Position numbers and translations under genes: made by a program
Shown: piece by piece, positions 37,048 through 50,723 of the stretch
How positions within the stretch are numbered: position 1 is the first letter of the stretch
Layout of the letters: each line of letters starts with the position of its first letter
Origin: Ricinus communis
Lineage: Eukaryota; Streptophyta; Magnoliopsida; Malpighiales; Euphorbiaceae
DNA: 64,000 nt
Direction of reading: 5' to 3'
NCBI RefSeq assembly: GCF_019578655.1
Contig: NC_063264.1
Location: forward strand, 8,783,213-8,847,212
Notes under the pieces: model-generated
Seen by the model: the letters and a program-made list of their open reading frames with translations, nothing else
Told to the model about the DNA's origin: nothing
Database searches by the model: none

Positions 37048-39631
37048 TTTTATTTTCTTTAGAATGTAGTGAGAAATCAACCCAGATCGGTCTCTCCTCG
37101 TTCAAGACCGATTTAAATCTAATTTTGATTTTGATCAGTTTTAATTAATTTTAAATCAGTTTAGTTTTAAATTCGAACCAGCTAATTTTCAAAGTCCTAT
37201 AGGCATCTGTCTCCAGAAGATTATCAAGACACAATGGTGGGTTTGTTTGTAACCCAAATTACAAGCAAATTAATTAAAGGTACTTTTATTACACCGTTAT
37301 CGTATAACTTAATTTAAATAGATTTTAATCTTTTTGGAGAATGATGGACATAAAAAATGGAACACTTATCTCTATCCTGTCACCGGTTGAAACCAAGAGG
37401 GTTATTAAAATGTCACCAGACTTGCCTAATCCAAATTAATCCATATTTAGATCATAATTTGATACGGTTTTTGGATTTATTTTAAATCCCACTAATGATA
37501 TCTCAATCCATGAACCCAACACAAACTCAACCCTTAATTGACAATGAAAAAATATTAAAATGAAGCGTATAAAAGAAATACTACAATTGTTCTTTATACT
37601 TATACATGGCTGAAATTAAAATGTGCCAAGAAACATATTTCCTTTTATAGGATGTTGGTAATAAAATAAATTAATATTAATATACAAAATTATGCCAGAA
37701 TTTCACATGGTGGCAATAACATTTTGGCAGTTAGATGAGTATTATAATTACTGTAATTATAAAATGTAATTCGCGGGAAATAATTTTAGAGTTTAGAGGC
37801 AATTTTATAAAAAAATTATATATGTCATATAAGGTGGATAAGAGTTGAGTGAGATATTTAATATTTTCCATTCTCGAAATTTAAACTATTGTCGATACCT
37901 CAAAAACTCATGGCTTATTAATATCTTTTGTCTTTGTATATTAATATAACTTTAATTTAGATTCAATCTGACCTCATCATAGAGACATTCTAGAATAATT
38001 GACAAATTGGTATTTTATAATTTGTATTTCTAAATATAATTTGAACGTAGTACATTTGAGAAAATACGATGCAATGCATCATGACAACACAAGCCAAGTA
38101 AGAAATGTAGTAATTGTATCAATTAGATATATAATTGTTTTCAATATCTAATAATTTGACTCACAAATTACATTATATAATCTAAAATTATTAATTGAAA
38201 TTTAGTTTAATTTAGCCCTACAAAATAATGAGTAAAAAAAAAAAAAAAATCAAAGCTGGTTTGAGTTAAAGGAAGTTTCTGAAACATATAAACTTATAAA
38301 GGTATTTATAGATCTTTAAAATCTTACCATTTAATTGAATATAAATCAATAAATTAATAACGAATTGATGGTTAAATTTTATTTTCATTCATATTTGATA
38401 CAGCAATCACACTATGATTTTATTAAGTAATATTCAACTTTACTCTTTAAAAATGAAAAACTATTGAATCAAAATCATGCATATAATATATATATTTATT
38501 AAAGCTTCCATCAAAATATAGATTTGCAATTATAAAACAAGAGTAAGAACAATTGTGGATACCAGAAATTCAATAAGAATAATTTTGAAATAATATCATT
38601 TTTTAAGAAATATTGAATTTTAAACTTTATATTTATTCAATAAATTTAATTTTAAAACTGATAATTTACAAGATGATGAAATTTCTAAAATTTATATATC
38701 ATCATTTATTTTCTTATACATTATTAAATAATAAATTATTTTAAATTCATAAATCTTATAAAATCACTGTATGGGATCCCTCATTCGAACATGATGCAAG
38801 TGTACTACTATTAAAATAAAAGCATTTAATGTAAAAAAAACAGTAAAATAAGAAAAAAAGAAGAAAAGAAAGACATTCCAGCATTTGTTCCTTTACTTCT
38901 TTCTTCCACGTAACAGGCGAATTCGGGTCCTGTTTTCCTTTCCTTTCCGCGTCTCTCTCTTTCTCTTATACTGCCCAAACGAGTCCATCAAATTCAAAAT
39001 TACTCGTTTCAATATAATGAAAATATTAAAATAACTAAATTCTTTTGTCAGCTTTTTCTTCGAAACCTTATTCGATAAGAAAATTCTATCGAGAATTTCA
39101 CACCATTTCACTGGTCAACACCGCCTTTTTCTTCATAAACAGCTAATTGTCTTTTTGAGCTGTTTTTGATTGGATCCGGTCATAATCGGACACCCTTTTG
39201 TATATTTTGAAAGTTCCTGCTCACATTTGGGATTTTCTGGTTCTGTTTATATAGGCCAAAATAGGGTTCATCCGGTTCTGATAGATCCTCTTTGAGCTCA
39301 TTCATATTGATGCTTTTTGGGTTTTGCACTTTATGTCGTTGAATTCGATATTTTGGCTCTTTTGAGGGAAAAGAAATTCTGGGTTTTATTTGATTGTTGG
39401 CTTTTGGCTTAAAGTTTCAGTTTTCGACACATTGTATTTGGGTTTTGGATAATTTGTATTTAGATGTCGGTGATCAGGTAGATTTGAGACTTTTCTTTCC
39501 AAAAAACTGTATTGGGGTATGAGTCAAACGTCCAAAGTGTGGAGCTTTTTGATAGCGTTGGATTATGAGGGTCGTCTAGGGTTTTGCTTCTGTAAGGGGT
39601 TTATCTATTGATGAAATGAGAAGGATAGTTT
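37048..39631. other. FH5 promoter and leader, plus AT-rich intergenic DNA
   Basis: From about 38890 to 39631 the sequence becomes pyrimidine-rich (CTTTCC and TCTCTC patches near 38935-38970), consistent with a formin promoter and long 5' leader; a CACGTAAC box lies near 38908. Upstream of that it is AT-rich with no gene. Confidence 0.55.
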
Positions 39632-42600
39632 ATGCTGACAATGTTGATTCAACTACAAATGATTCGAATGCAGTCAAATTATTTCATGTTTTTGCTGATT
39701 CTGCTTTGTGCATCTCTGGTTGGGGGCTTAGATTATAGAAAGAGGACAGAGCAAGTGTTTTTGAGCCAATTAGTGGATCCAGTGACTGGGGAGGTTGACG
39801 AGAGCATGGTAGGATACCATAACATACTGTCTTATTGCTTTAAGCATAATTAAATTGTATTGAGGTTATTTTATTTGAAGTGTTTGAAGTTCCTGTCTAC
39901 ATATGAGACTGGATGCTGGTTTATTTTCTTAGCTATACCTTAGGATGTTGAATTGCTGTTTCATTATGTATTTTTGCTAGACTATTTTTTTGTGCATCAA
40001 TGGGCAATCTGACTTCTGAGTCTGTTAAGGATTACTGGAGAGTATAGATTACTAATTGCCGGCTGCCATTTCAAGTAATTCTTCATGCTAGATAGTTGTA
40101 CATTGAATTTCACTTGTTAACTTGGGATGACATGCAAAGATGTGAAGAATTAGTAACTTGTATGACCAGTTATGTCCAGTGCCTTATATGACTTGTATAA
40201 TGTTTATTTCTTATCTATGCAGCCAATTATTAAATTGGTTATAATATTAAAGTCAGAAGCCTAAAAATGGACATGAATATTAACTCTAGTTAAGCTTCTG
40301 CTTTGACTCCTTTCCAGTAAGTTCACTAATGGCTCGCCACTTTTGTGTAGATAAGCACCTACAAATTTCACAACCGTTTTGAATTGAGAGTTTTAGCTTG
40401 AAGGGTTAAAGAAAAAAGCTTAAAAATTTCAGGTGTCATTCTGGACATATGGTTTTCTCACTAAGATATATGATCTTACTATGTGGTATTTTTCCTTAGT
40501 TACAACTGAAGCTTGCTTAATGTTGCTGCTGGTAAAGAATTCACTGTCTTTTGTCTTTCCTGTTAACTAGTCGTTGTGAAATAATACTTTGCATTTTGTT
40601 TTAAGGAGTTTGCTTTTGTAAAACCATGCTTCCAGTATTCAAGAGTTCTGATTCTTAAATTATTGAAAGCTTGTCTTGGCTGTACAGAGTGTCTTTGACT
40701 TGCCAATTGACTAGTCATTGTGTAAATAGATGGTATTTTAGTGGTAAAAATCATGTACTTCTAAAATTTATTGCAGATCTAGGAACTCTTTACTACAGCC
40801 TGAATTGTCACATGCACATAATAGCGGGCGCATGACGCTTGTAGCATTTGCATGCAGATATACTTAATTGTGAAACCTGCTTCTTTCAACTTCGTCTTCC
40901 TACTTATTTTGATTCTGCTCTACATGTCTCTGCATATGTGCATACAAGAATGCTTCCTTATTATTAGTTAATGTAAGGTTTGTCTCAGGGCTCATCTGCA
41001 GCTATGTTTAATTTATTGTTATTTGAAGGAACAAGTTGACTTAAGATTCACTGAAATTATTGGATTACAGGGAGAGCTATTATCGATCTGTTGCAGGCTA
41101 GAATTGCTTAATTTGAAGGAGGCTGATGAAGATTTCAACTTATGTTTTCCAAAGGAGACATGTGGTATGGCTAGTGAAAGTAATTCAGAGGGTAAGTCAC
41201 TGGAAAAAGAACATATTTGGAAATTAATTACAGCCCAGCATCCCCAGTTGAAACGAACTCTTCTGAATTGTATGAGAAAGAATAATATTCTCTTCCATGC
41301 TTCTCGACAAGGTCGCTCTAACAGTCAGCATATAAGGTATTATAATTCCTTGTTCCCCAGGGCAGCTATTCCTAAAAGGAATTTGCTTCAGAGCATTGCA
41401 GAGACACCATCCCTTGCTAGTGGATCACCTTTTCCCAGTCCAGCACCATCTCCTGATCTCGCACCTTCTCCAGAATCTATTCCTTCAAGTCCTCCTGCTC
41501 CGTCTCCAGAAGAGCCATTTTTCCCTCGGATAGGTGATAACACACCACCTGCACCAACTCCAACTAGTGAAAATTCTTCTGCAGGTCCAAATTCAGATCC
41601 AACTGTTAAGCCAGATAGTGGTGACAGTAAACATAAAGAAATTATCATTGCAGTAGTCGTGACTGCTGTAGTGACTTTTGCCTTTGCAGCATTGTTCTTT
41701 CTTTGCTGCACTAAGATTTGTAGGAGAAGCTCTGGAAGGAGACAAAATGATGAAAGACCTCTTCTTAGCCTAAGCTTAACTGACTACTCCACTGGTATAT
41801 ACTCACTTCCTCAGATGTTCTCTAATTCCTTGTTTTTGATGTAGTTGTGATATAGTTTTGGACTTGATCTTTCAGGTTCTTCTTATAAGCCTTTTGGTGT
41901 AGTAGCTTCAATTAAGGAAGAGAAGGCTGGTCAACAGTCCTTCAATAACAACTTGAGCCATGATAGGAAGCACTCATCTTTGGATAGCATAAACTCTGAT
42001 GCTTTGCATGTGTCAGTAGATGAAACTGCATCCCTGGGAGTTGTTGGTGCTTCCAACTTCTCTGCTGAATCAGTTGACAGTACTAGTAATAATACTGGTC
42101 TCGTTCCTCCTCCTCCTGGAAGGGTGGATAGCATGCCTCCTTTGAAGCCTCCCCCTGGAAGGGCAGTGCCCCTTCCTCCTGAACCACCTGCTTCTCTTAG
42201 ACCTCCTCCCAGAAAGGTTGGTCCAGCTCCCCCTCCCACTCCCCCACGTGCACCACCTCCTCCTGCAAAAGCTTCTTCTAGTATGGGTTCTCGTCCTCCT
42301 GGACCACCTCCTCCACCACCTATGGCTCCTAATCCCAGACCTGGTCCACCACCACCACCACCTTCAAAGGGTAGTCATGCTCCTCCCCGACCACCGCCAC
42401 CATTGTCTGTGGGTGCTAAGGTCCCTCGTCCACCTACTGGGTCAAAGCTTCCATCTGGTGGAGATGGTGATGCCAATACTCCTAAAGCCAAGCTGAAGCC
42501 TTTTTTCTGGGATAAAGTTATGGCCAATCCTGAGCATTCAATGGTTTGGCACCAGATTAAATCAGGATCATTCCAGTATGTCATTGATTTTCACTACTAT

Positions 42601-45065
42601 TTTTCTTTTTTCTTGTTGTTGGGGGGGTGTGTGGGTTAATCATGAATTTACTGAAAATAAACTGCTGCTGAATCAATTTTACAGGTTCAATGAAGAGATG
42701 ATAGAAACACTGTTTGGATATGCAGCTGTTGATAGAAACAAAAATGAAGGCAAGAAAGAGTCTTCTTCCCAAGAACCTTCAACTCAGTATATTCAAATAC
42801 TTGACACCAAAAAGGCACAAAATTTATCGATTCTCCTGCGGGCATTGAATGTTACGATAGAAGAAGTTTGTGATGCACTCCGTGAAGGTGATTAGTTCCT
42901 CTCTCTCTTTTTTCTCCTCTGATGGATAATATAATTCTAGGGTTGGAACAGTAGAGATACAACATAAGTCTATTAAAGGGTAGTGATTATAAACAATTGA
43001 CTATTCAGATCTTCGTCTTAGTAGCAATTGTTGGTTTTTCTCATTTTCTAATGTATCTGGGAACAAATTTTATCTGTGGTATTTATGTTTCTCAGCTGAT
43101 AGCCATTTCCTGACAGATGTGGGTGTACTTGTATTAGTTATGGTGTCGTTAATGCTCATTTAAATAGTTGTGGAAGTCTTATACTTAGTGTCAACATAGT
43201 GTAACCTCTTAATTGAAAATTTAGGAAATGAGCTACCTGTAGAGCTCCTGCAGACTCTGTTGAAGATGGCACCTACAGCAGATGAAGAACTGAAGCTTAG
43301 GGTATTCAGTGGTGAACTGTCTCAACTTGGGCCGGCTGAAAGGTTCCTTAAGGCATTGGTTGAGATTCCATTTGCTTATAAACGACTTGAAGCACTACTT
43401 TTCATGTGTACTCTACAGGAAGAGGTTACCACTACTAAGGAGTCCTTTGAAACCTTAGAGGTAGGTTACAAAAGGTTCTGTAGCATCACCCATCTAGTTT
43501 TATATCTCATGTTTGCTGCTCCTTTTCTATCAATGTTGAATACTAATTACTTACAACTTTAGAAGGGATAAGAAGCTGCTTTTTTACTGTAAGCTGTAAA
43601 TATCCATGCTTACAATCCCATTATGAACAATAGTTTGGATGTTTGTGTATTATGATTTATAATTATTAATTCAAGGCTCTAGATTTTCAGCATTTGTGAT
43701 TTAGAAAAGGCATTTAACTTTTGCGGTGATGAATATATATTTTTTAGATACTGCATTAGCAAATTCTTGAAAGTTGGAAGTACATGAAACCAAAATACAG
43801 TATTTTAAGAAATATAAAATGATCCTTTTAGTATATTATCTTTTATTTGTCTCGTCTCCCCTGTTAGATGTCTTGTTAAGTGCATACTCATGTTCTGATT
43901 TTTAGAGAGAAAGAAACTGACCATTTATCATATGAATGAATGATCAATAAAGATGGAAAGTAGGCTATCATAATTGGAGAAGCCACTAATTTAGTCCACT
44001 GACACAGTGACAATGGTTCTGGATTGGTGGTAGTGCACATATCTGTTTGTGCTTATTGTCTCATACATGTTTGCGCTTTGCATAAATATATAATATTATA
44101 TATCTGCAAACCTATGCTGAAGCATGAAGCTTTGCATGGTTCTTTGGAATTTTGTGCTCGCTAATTTCAAGAGCAAATGACAATGGTTTCTCCTTTTCAT
44201 GAGGCAGGTTGCTTGCAAGGAACTCAGAAGTAGCCGATTATTCCTCAAGCTTCTAGAAGCTGTTCTTAAAACTGGCAATCGCATGAATGATGGAACATTT
44301 AGAGGTGGTGCACAGGCATTCAAGCTTGACACACTTCTGAAATTAGCTGATGTGAAGGGAGCAGATGGTAAGACCACATTGTTGCACTTTGTTGTTCAGG
44401 AAATCATCCGTTCCGAAGGTGTGAGAGCTGCTCGTGCAGCAAAGGAGAGCCGGACATTCTCCAATGTCAGTGTCACAACTGAAGATCTTCTCGAGGATAT
44501 TTCCCCTGATACAGAGGAGGATTATCGCAGCCTTGGCCTTCAGGTGGTTTCTCGTTTGAGCAGTGAGCTAGAAAATGTCAAGAAAGCAGCAAATGTCGAT
44601 GCTGATAGCTTAATAGGAACTGTTGCCAAACTTGGCCATTCGCTATTAAAAACCAAAGATTTCCTGAACAAGGACATGAAGAGTTTAGAGGGAGGTAGCG
44701 AATTCCATGAAACGTTAAAAAGTTTTGTTCAGAATGCTGAGGTTGATGTCATGTTATTGCTGGAGGAAGAGAAGAGAATTATGGCTCTGATGAAGAGCAC
44801 TGGTGATTATTTCCATGGGAAAGCAGGGAAGGATGAAGGCTTACGTCTGTTTGTCATAGTGCGGGACTTTTTGATAATTCTAGATAAAGTGTGCAAACAG
44901 GTGGGAGAGGCCCAGAAGAAGTCAGCAAAATCACTGAAAAAAGAGTCATCCACTGCGTCATCTCATTCCTCTCCTCGTCAACATCTTTCTCCAGATTTTC
45001 GTTCACGTCTATTCCCAGCAATTGCAGAGAGAAGGGAGAATTCTAGTTCAGATGATGAGAGTTAA
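39632..45065 (+). CDS. FH5: Group I formin, actin nucleator (FH5)
   Basis: Six exons: 39632-39808, 41029-41794, 41876-42575, 42685-42887, 43225-43460, 44208-45065, all in frame, 979 aa. An in-frame TAG just before the ATG fixes the start. Residues about 16-32 are a hydrophobic signal peptide, followed by an extracellular part that includes a Ser-Pro/Ala-Pro extensin-like stretch (about 190-230). A transmembrane helix lies near residues 270-292 (IIIAVVVTAVVTFAF and onward, then CCTKICRR). Then come a poly-proline FH1 region (about 365-510) and FH2 from about 525 to 945, with KPFFWDKVMANP, NLSILLRAL and KTGNRMNDGT. Known: group I formins span the plasma membrane, contact the wall and nucleate actin; Arabidopsis FH5 acts at the cell plate and in tip growth. 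The FH5 symbol rests on gene order; the family is certain. Confidence 0.95.
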
Positions 45066-45800
45066 TAATGTTCATTTGGAATAGGTAATGCTATTTATCA
45101 GTCATTGCCTAGTTATATAACTCTCTGCGTGGTTTATTATTTTTTCGGAGGTTGGGGGTCGGTTTTCCTTTTATGTACAGTATAATTTTGTATGAAATGC
45201 ACAATGGGCAGTGAAATCTCTTTGCTACTTTGCAATAATGTTGAGTTCTAAGAACATCGTTGTCCCTTTTTTGAATTTATCCAGGTCACTGTTGTGATGA
45301 AAGTTCAAGAAAGAAGATTTAAAGGCACAATGGATTCTTCCATAGGTGCCTTCTGCGTGCATCTTCAGGAAAGAAGGGATCAAAGCAAAGCAAGCCAAGT
45401 TAAATAGTGCTCTTACTTCTCTTCAAGGCTTAAATTTCAGCAACCCTAGTGGAAGTAACAGTATGATATCATTGTGACCAAATTCTTGAACTGAGGGCAG
45501 AAGGATTCTCATTCAGCTAACTTGTGCATTGGTAGTTAGATAGATAACCATTTTTCTTACCTCAAATTCATTGATTATTTTTGTTTTCTTTTTTTAAGGA
45601 TTTTGTCAAGGGAAGAATTAGCAAGGTGGCTTTAAATTAGGAGTTGGTGTATTGTATGAAATTTTGGAGGAAAAGGTTGTATTTTTGCCAAAGTGCTTGA
45701 CATGCGTAGTTTGTTATATAGAGTCTTACAGAAGCATTATATTTGTGGCACCTGAAAACCCACAAGAGACCAAATGATCTTCCGAGAATACTTGTTGTAT
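45066..45800 (+). other. Probable FH5 3' UTR
   Basis: Non-coding, AT-moderate sequence after the formin stop. A TTATCCAG|GTCACTG boundary near 45285 resembles a 3' splice site and could reflect an intron in the UTR. The end is not defined by a clear polyadenylation signal. Confidence 0.4.
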
Positions 45801-46715
45801 GCTATTTGCAGCATCTATAGTATACCACTTTTGTTTTGGACTAACTTAATATTGACTTTTAATTATCCCACCGACTAATTTTAATATGCCATTTTTAATT
45901 TGCAGAAAGATTAAGCAATTCTACTTTATTTATTTATTAATATGGTTATTTTGAATTATATTTTTATTAAAATATGCTTTATAGGCTTTTTAATGCAGGG
46001 AATGATAATCCAAATATTAGTGATTTTATTAATTTATTTATAATTTAAAAATTAAAGAAATTGTATAATAATCGGTATTTTTAAAGTTAAAAAAGTAAAA
46101 AATTATAAATATTTATATTTATGTTAATTAGTAAAGAGTATTTTAGATATTTAATCATTAAATTAACTATTAAAAAGAAAAGTAGTCTTTTTTTAAACGA
46201 ATCCCAAATGGCAAGTGATCTATTAGAAAAAATATTTTATTAATAATTTGAGTTGTTCTTAATTTAGAGGAGCTAAACTCGTTATTAACTTAATTAAAAT
46301 ACAAATTATAGAGCGTTTTATTTTCCATCATTAAGGTTAGTAAAAGCATCTTTAATATTTTTCTTTTAAGTTTTTTTGAGGTCTAAAATTTTTTTTCAGA
46401 AAAAAGTAAGTAAACTATTATTTTTTTAAAAGCAAATTTAATCAAAATAATTTAGAAAAAATTAAAAGAACTAATTTTTCTAAATAAAAAATTTAAATGT
46501 ATTTTTTTTTAATATTAAACAGCAATTTTATATTGTAAATATGAAGCTGAGATGACAAACTCCGCTATCTTTTCCTCTTTCTTAATTGTCCCAAATAGCA
46601 ATTTCTCTAAACTTTAAAACATTCATTAAAAAAGGGTAGCTTTCAAATAATAAATTCAAAGCCTCAAATGATCACAATTAAGCTTTTTGGTCCAATTAGC
46701 ATTAGTTTGTTCGGG

Positions 46716-47020
46716 TTTGCTAGAGTACCGTTACTCTAGTATTATAAGTATATTTTTAAATTTTTAAGTAATTAATTAATATTATTTTAAATAATTATTT
46801 AATTATATACATCCTTTTATTAATAGATGGTGAATAAACTAATATATAATTTTTTTATTATTTATACAAAATAAAATTATATGGATGAATTTTATAATTA
46901 TAAAGTACTATTAATTAAATTTTAAAAATAAATATAAATAATAAATTTAGTGGATCAATAATTAAGTACTATATATATAAATATGGTATTTAATTATTTT
47001 ATTAATTTACCACTGAATCT
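46716..47020. repeat. Dispersed MITE-like repeat, copy 2
   Basis: Matches 17145-17510 (see that entry) and carries at its left edge a perfect hairpin at 46720-46739: stem CTAGAGTA, loop CCGT, stem TACTCTAG. Confidence 0.5.
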
Positions 47021-47694
47021 GATAGCTACTTCAACTAATTAAGCTAAGCTAGTTTTCTTTAATTAGTTAACTAAATACAAATAAATCTTTAGCTTATTTT
47101 TGAAAATTTGGAATGGATGCGACCAATCTCCAAAAGGAAAATTTTAGCTTATAGGAAAAGAAAAATAAGTTTTAATATTTTAATATTTTTGAATTATGTC
47201 AAATTACACTAATTGGTTTCTTTGTTTCCAATAATTATATTTAAAAAAAAAAAATTGGGTTCTCCTACAAATGAAGCAGTTGTAGATAAAAGTAATTATT
47301 GAGGACTGAATATGTCTTTGTTTATCCTCTTGATCATCTCGTATTAAATTTTTAATTCCTTATCGGCTACTTAAAAGAAATTAAAATCAGAGAAAGAAAT
47401 TGTTATAATTGAATATTTTATCAATCTACAAACATCATCTTAATCTCGAGACCTTCAAATGATGGTTTCTAATAAAAATAATAAATAGGTAAGTACAAAG
47501 ATTATGCTTTTGCTTTCATTGGATAAGAATTAATCAAAGATTGTGAAGAAGTAGGATTATCAATAATTTGGTCTTCATTAGAAATATTAAAATCTAAATT
47601 TAATTTACTGCAATATCTCAATATATATGTATGTTTCTGTTTATATAATATATGGTATAATAAATAGACATGTAAATACATGTTGCTTATATAC

Positions 47695-47830
47695 AATTAA
47701 GCAATGAAAATTATATTAGATGAATAAATTAGTTTAAATGAAAAATTTTGTGACTATGAATAATTCAATTAGTAATATTAAAGGTATTACTTACATTCAA
47801 AAATCATGCAAATTTAGTTTAAGAAAGAAA
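47695..47830. repeat. Diverged direct repeat, copy 1
   Basis: Shares a series of blocks with 50345-50470: ATAAATTAGTTTA, AATTCAATTA, and AAAAATCATGCAAATTTAGTT, in the same order and orientation. Both copies run into A-rich sequence, so they may be tails of one small element family. Confidence 0.45.
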
Positions 47831-48514
47831 AAAAGAAGAGAAAACTACTTAGATGTTTTAATTTGAAGGGCCAAAAATATGCATTGGTATAAATTTTGCC
47901 TATTAAATCCTAATACAAAGGGCATCCTCCAACGCCACTCAATTGGGCCAAAGATATTGAGCCATTTTAATAGGGTTTCTACACAAATATTTAAAAAATT
48001 AAACCAACTAATATTTATACATAAAATTCTAAAAATTCACAAATTTACACTTAAAATCAACATACTGATTATTATACTTTTCACAAAAATTTTATACTTT
48101 CTGAATTTTCTATTTTTCTATTTTATTTTCATCTCTATCTCATTCTTTACTTCTTCTATACTCAATAGATATGATAATTTCTCTGATTTTTCATTTTTCC
48201 TTCTTCTTGTCTTCTCGATAGCACTTGTAGCAGTGCTGGTGGTGGTGGTGGATGTGAAGTCGTTCTAATGGTGGCAATAGCGGAAGCTGCCACCATAATG
48301 GGCAATGTCTAAGATTTTTTGGAAAGATAAAGATGTCTAAAGACAGAAATTCCTAGAGATGGTGGAGGCAGAAGAGTGGTGATTGTTAAGAATCAAAGAG
48401 CTGATGATGTCATTCCGGTAAGTTCAAAATTAATATGTTGTATCAAAAGATTGGATATCATTACTAACTTTTTATTTTCTAGAGAGAAAGAAAAGTAATT
48501 GTCTTTTACTAAGC

Positions 48515-48835
48515 GAAGAACCGCTCTGCCTTTTCTTCGCGAAGAAAATGTGCAGGTAGCCTAGGAGAAGAGAAGCAAGCTAACTTCGCCTACCTCTCAT
48601 CTATATCTATAGGCGGCAATGGTAAGAGCTGGTAAGCATGGTAACAGTATCGGCGGCCGGGAGCCGGCGCTCCGCGTTCTATCTAGGTTCCGCTCTTACG
48701 TACGCCCCACTTCACATAGAAGAGGGGAAAGCCCTTCAATAGAAGAACCCGTGTGAGTGGGAGGGGATTGAATCATTCATTCATCGGAAACGTCTTCTTC
48801 TGTGATCCATTTCATGTCAACTCTAATTAGTTATC
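48515..48835. other. GC-rich insert, possible mitochondrial DNA (NUMT)
   Basis: About 320 bases with clearly higher GC than the AT-rich flanks. Contains a TTCTTCGCGAAGAA inverted repeat, a CGGCGGCCGGGAGCCGGCG tract and segments of a style I associate with plant mitochondrial spacer DNA. No ORF is credible. Origin is a recollection-based guess; it may instead be part of an old transposon. Confidence 0.4.
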
Positions 48836-50460
48836 AAAAAGCCTCGACACTAAGCCAATATAGATTATAGTGTCTATAGGATTGAACCATTTTTTTAATT
48901 ATCAAAAGAGTTTTTAAAGTTGAATTTATCTAGCAATTTGAGTAGTAGATATGAAATCATGATAAGATTAGAATTGAATTAGATCAATCACTAATCAATT
49001 ATTTTAGGATTAGGAATGTATTAAATTAAATTAATTACATATAAAATTATAATAAAATTGGTAATTACTAATTAATTCTAAAAGCATTTTAGTTAGTTTA
49101 GAATTTTTCATTCTCATCATGCTTATATATATATATATATTATGTTATATTATATTACAGATATATCTTTTTATTTGATTTTTTTTATTAGTTAAAGATG
49201 TTTATTTCATCAAGGTATTTATATGTATGAAATTTGACTAGAATAAATTAATTATACATAATAAAAATTGAAAAAAACCTAAATTTTTCTGAACAATAAA
49301 AGAGTTTAAATTGATAATTTGTTGAGAGAATTTTACTTATTTGGTAATTAGAAAACTACATTTACATATCCTTTTAATTACTTCTAATAATTAATAAATT
49401 GATTTCACATGTTTTAAGAATAATAACAACTCATAAGGAAAATCAACATGTAAAGCATGTTTGAAAAAAAAACTAATATAATATAAAATAATTATGAATA
49501 GAGGTGAAGAGTAGCATAATGTTGAACTACTAGTTTACTCGATCACTGCATAAAATATTATTATTATTTAATTATAAATTTCTTTCAATATAAAAAATCA
49601 AAATTATATTTCTTTACTTAAAAACATTACATGAATAAAATTCAATATAATAAATTAAATACATATATAATAAATGATATAATTAATAATATCATTGTCT
49701 AATAAGTTTTTAAATCTATTAGGTCAGTAGAAAAGAGAAGATATATGCATAAATACACTTATCCTTCGTGACCAGAGCCTAAGTAGTAATAAAGAAATCG
49801 CAGCTTGATCTTGATGTCAAAATTGAAAGTTATTGCAAAATTAAATCATCGTCAAGTAGATATAATAATAAAAATATAACTAATACACTAGAATAAAAAT
49901 TTCTATTTAATTAAAAAATTAATTTATTATTAGTCAATCTATTAATTATGATTATGTAAATTATTATTATAAATATAATAAATATAAAAGTTATACATTA
50001 CCACTATGCATATTTACTAAAATTATTTTCAGAATTTTTTTAAAAACTTAGCTTTTATAGATATAAATAAAGAAGTAGAATGCAATTTGCTAATTCTCTT
50101 CCAAAAAAAGCTTGCTGCTTCATTAAAATGCCAAAGTAATAGTGTAATTTACTAGGATATCTCATATTTATATAATATATGATATAAATAAAGATATAAA
50201 CACAAGTTAGTGGGTCAATCAGTTATTTCGAAAGACTATATAGCTTAAAATTCATGCCTTATATAGAACTGAGCAATTACTATTATATAGATGCATCCTT
50301 GATGAATTATTTCAAATACAAATCTTATGATTTTTACTAATTTACATGGATGTTATATGATAAATTAGTTTACAATGTAATTTTTGTGATTTTAAGTAAT
50401 TCAATTAATGATTTCTAAAAGTTTTACATTAAAAAATCATGCAAATTTAGTTATTATTAG
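48836..50460. other. Intergenic, AT-rich, no gene seen
   Basis: AT-rich DNA rich in TATA and TAAT words. The last part (about 50345-50470) is the second copy of the 47695 repeat and ends in a 22-base A run at 50460-50481. Confidence 0.6.
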
Positions 50461-50723
50461 AAAAAAAAAAAAAAAAAAAAAACCCTAGAGAAGTGGGGAG
50501 GTATCTTTCAGTAATAAGGTGACTGAGAACCAGAAAATTGTATTACAAGAGGCTCTTGGAGTTTGGCAATCTGTATTGGTGGAGCAAAGAGGGATATAGT
50601 TTCTTATTGGCTATAGGGTGACAAAGATCTTGGAACTCGTTAAGAAGATGATCTTGGTTTTTTCTTGCAGGGTTTTCACCTGGCAAACTCTTCCCCTGGT
50701 CCACGTGATGAGCTGCCTACCAA

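Larger units (their letters stand above)
45801..48514. other. Intergenic, AT-rich, with a dispersed repeat
   Basis: Holds the second copy of the MITE-like repeat (46716-47020) and low-complexity DNA. The frame at 47879-48268 starts with an AT-rich noise-like peptide and ends in a short run of Val codons, so it is not accepted as a gene. A (GGT)-rich stretch at about 48235-48255 is visible. Confidence 0.5.

Noticed and set aside
47879..48268. 129-codon ORF
   Set aside because: AT-driven residues (Ile, Phe, Leu, Lys, Asn) and a short GGT-derived Val run at the end; no recognisable domain.
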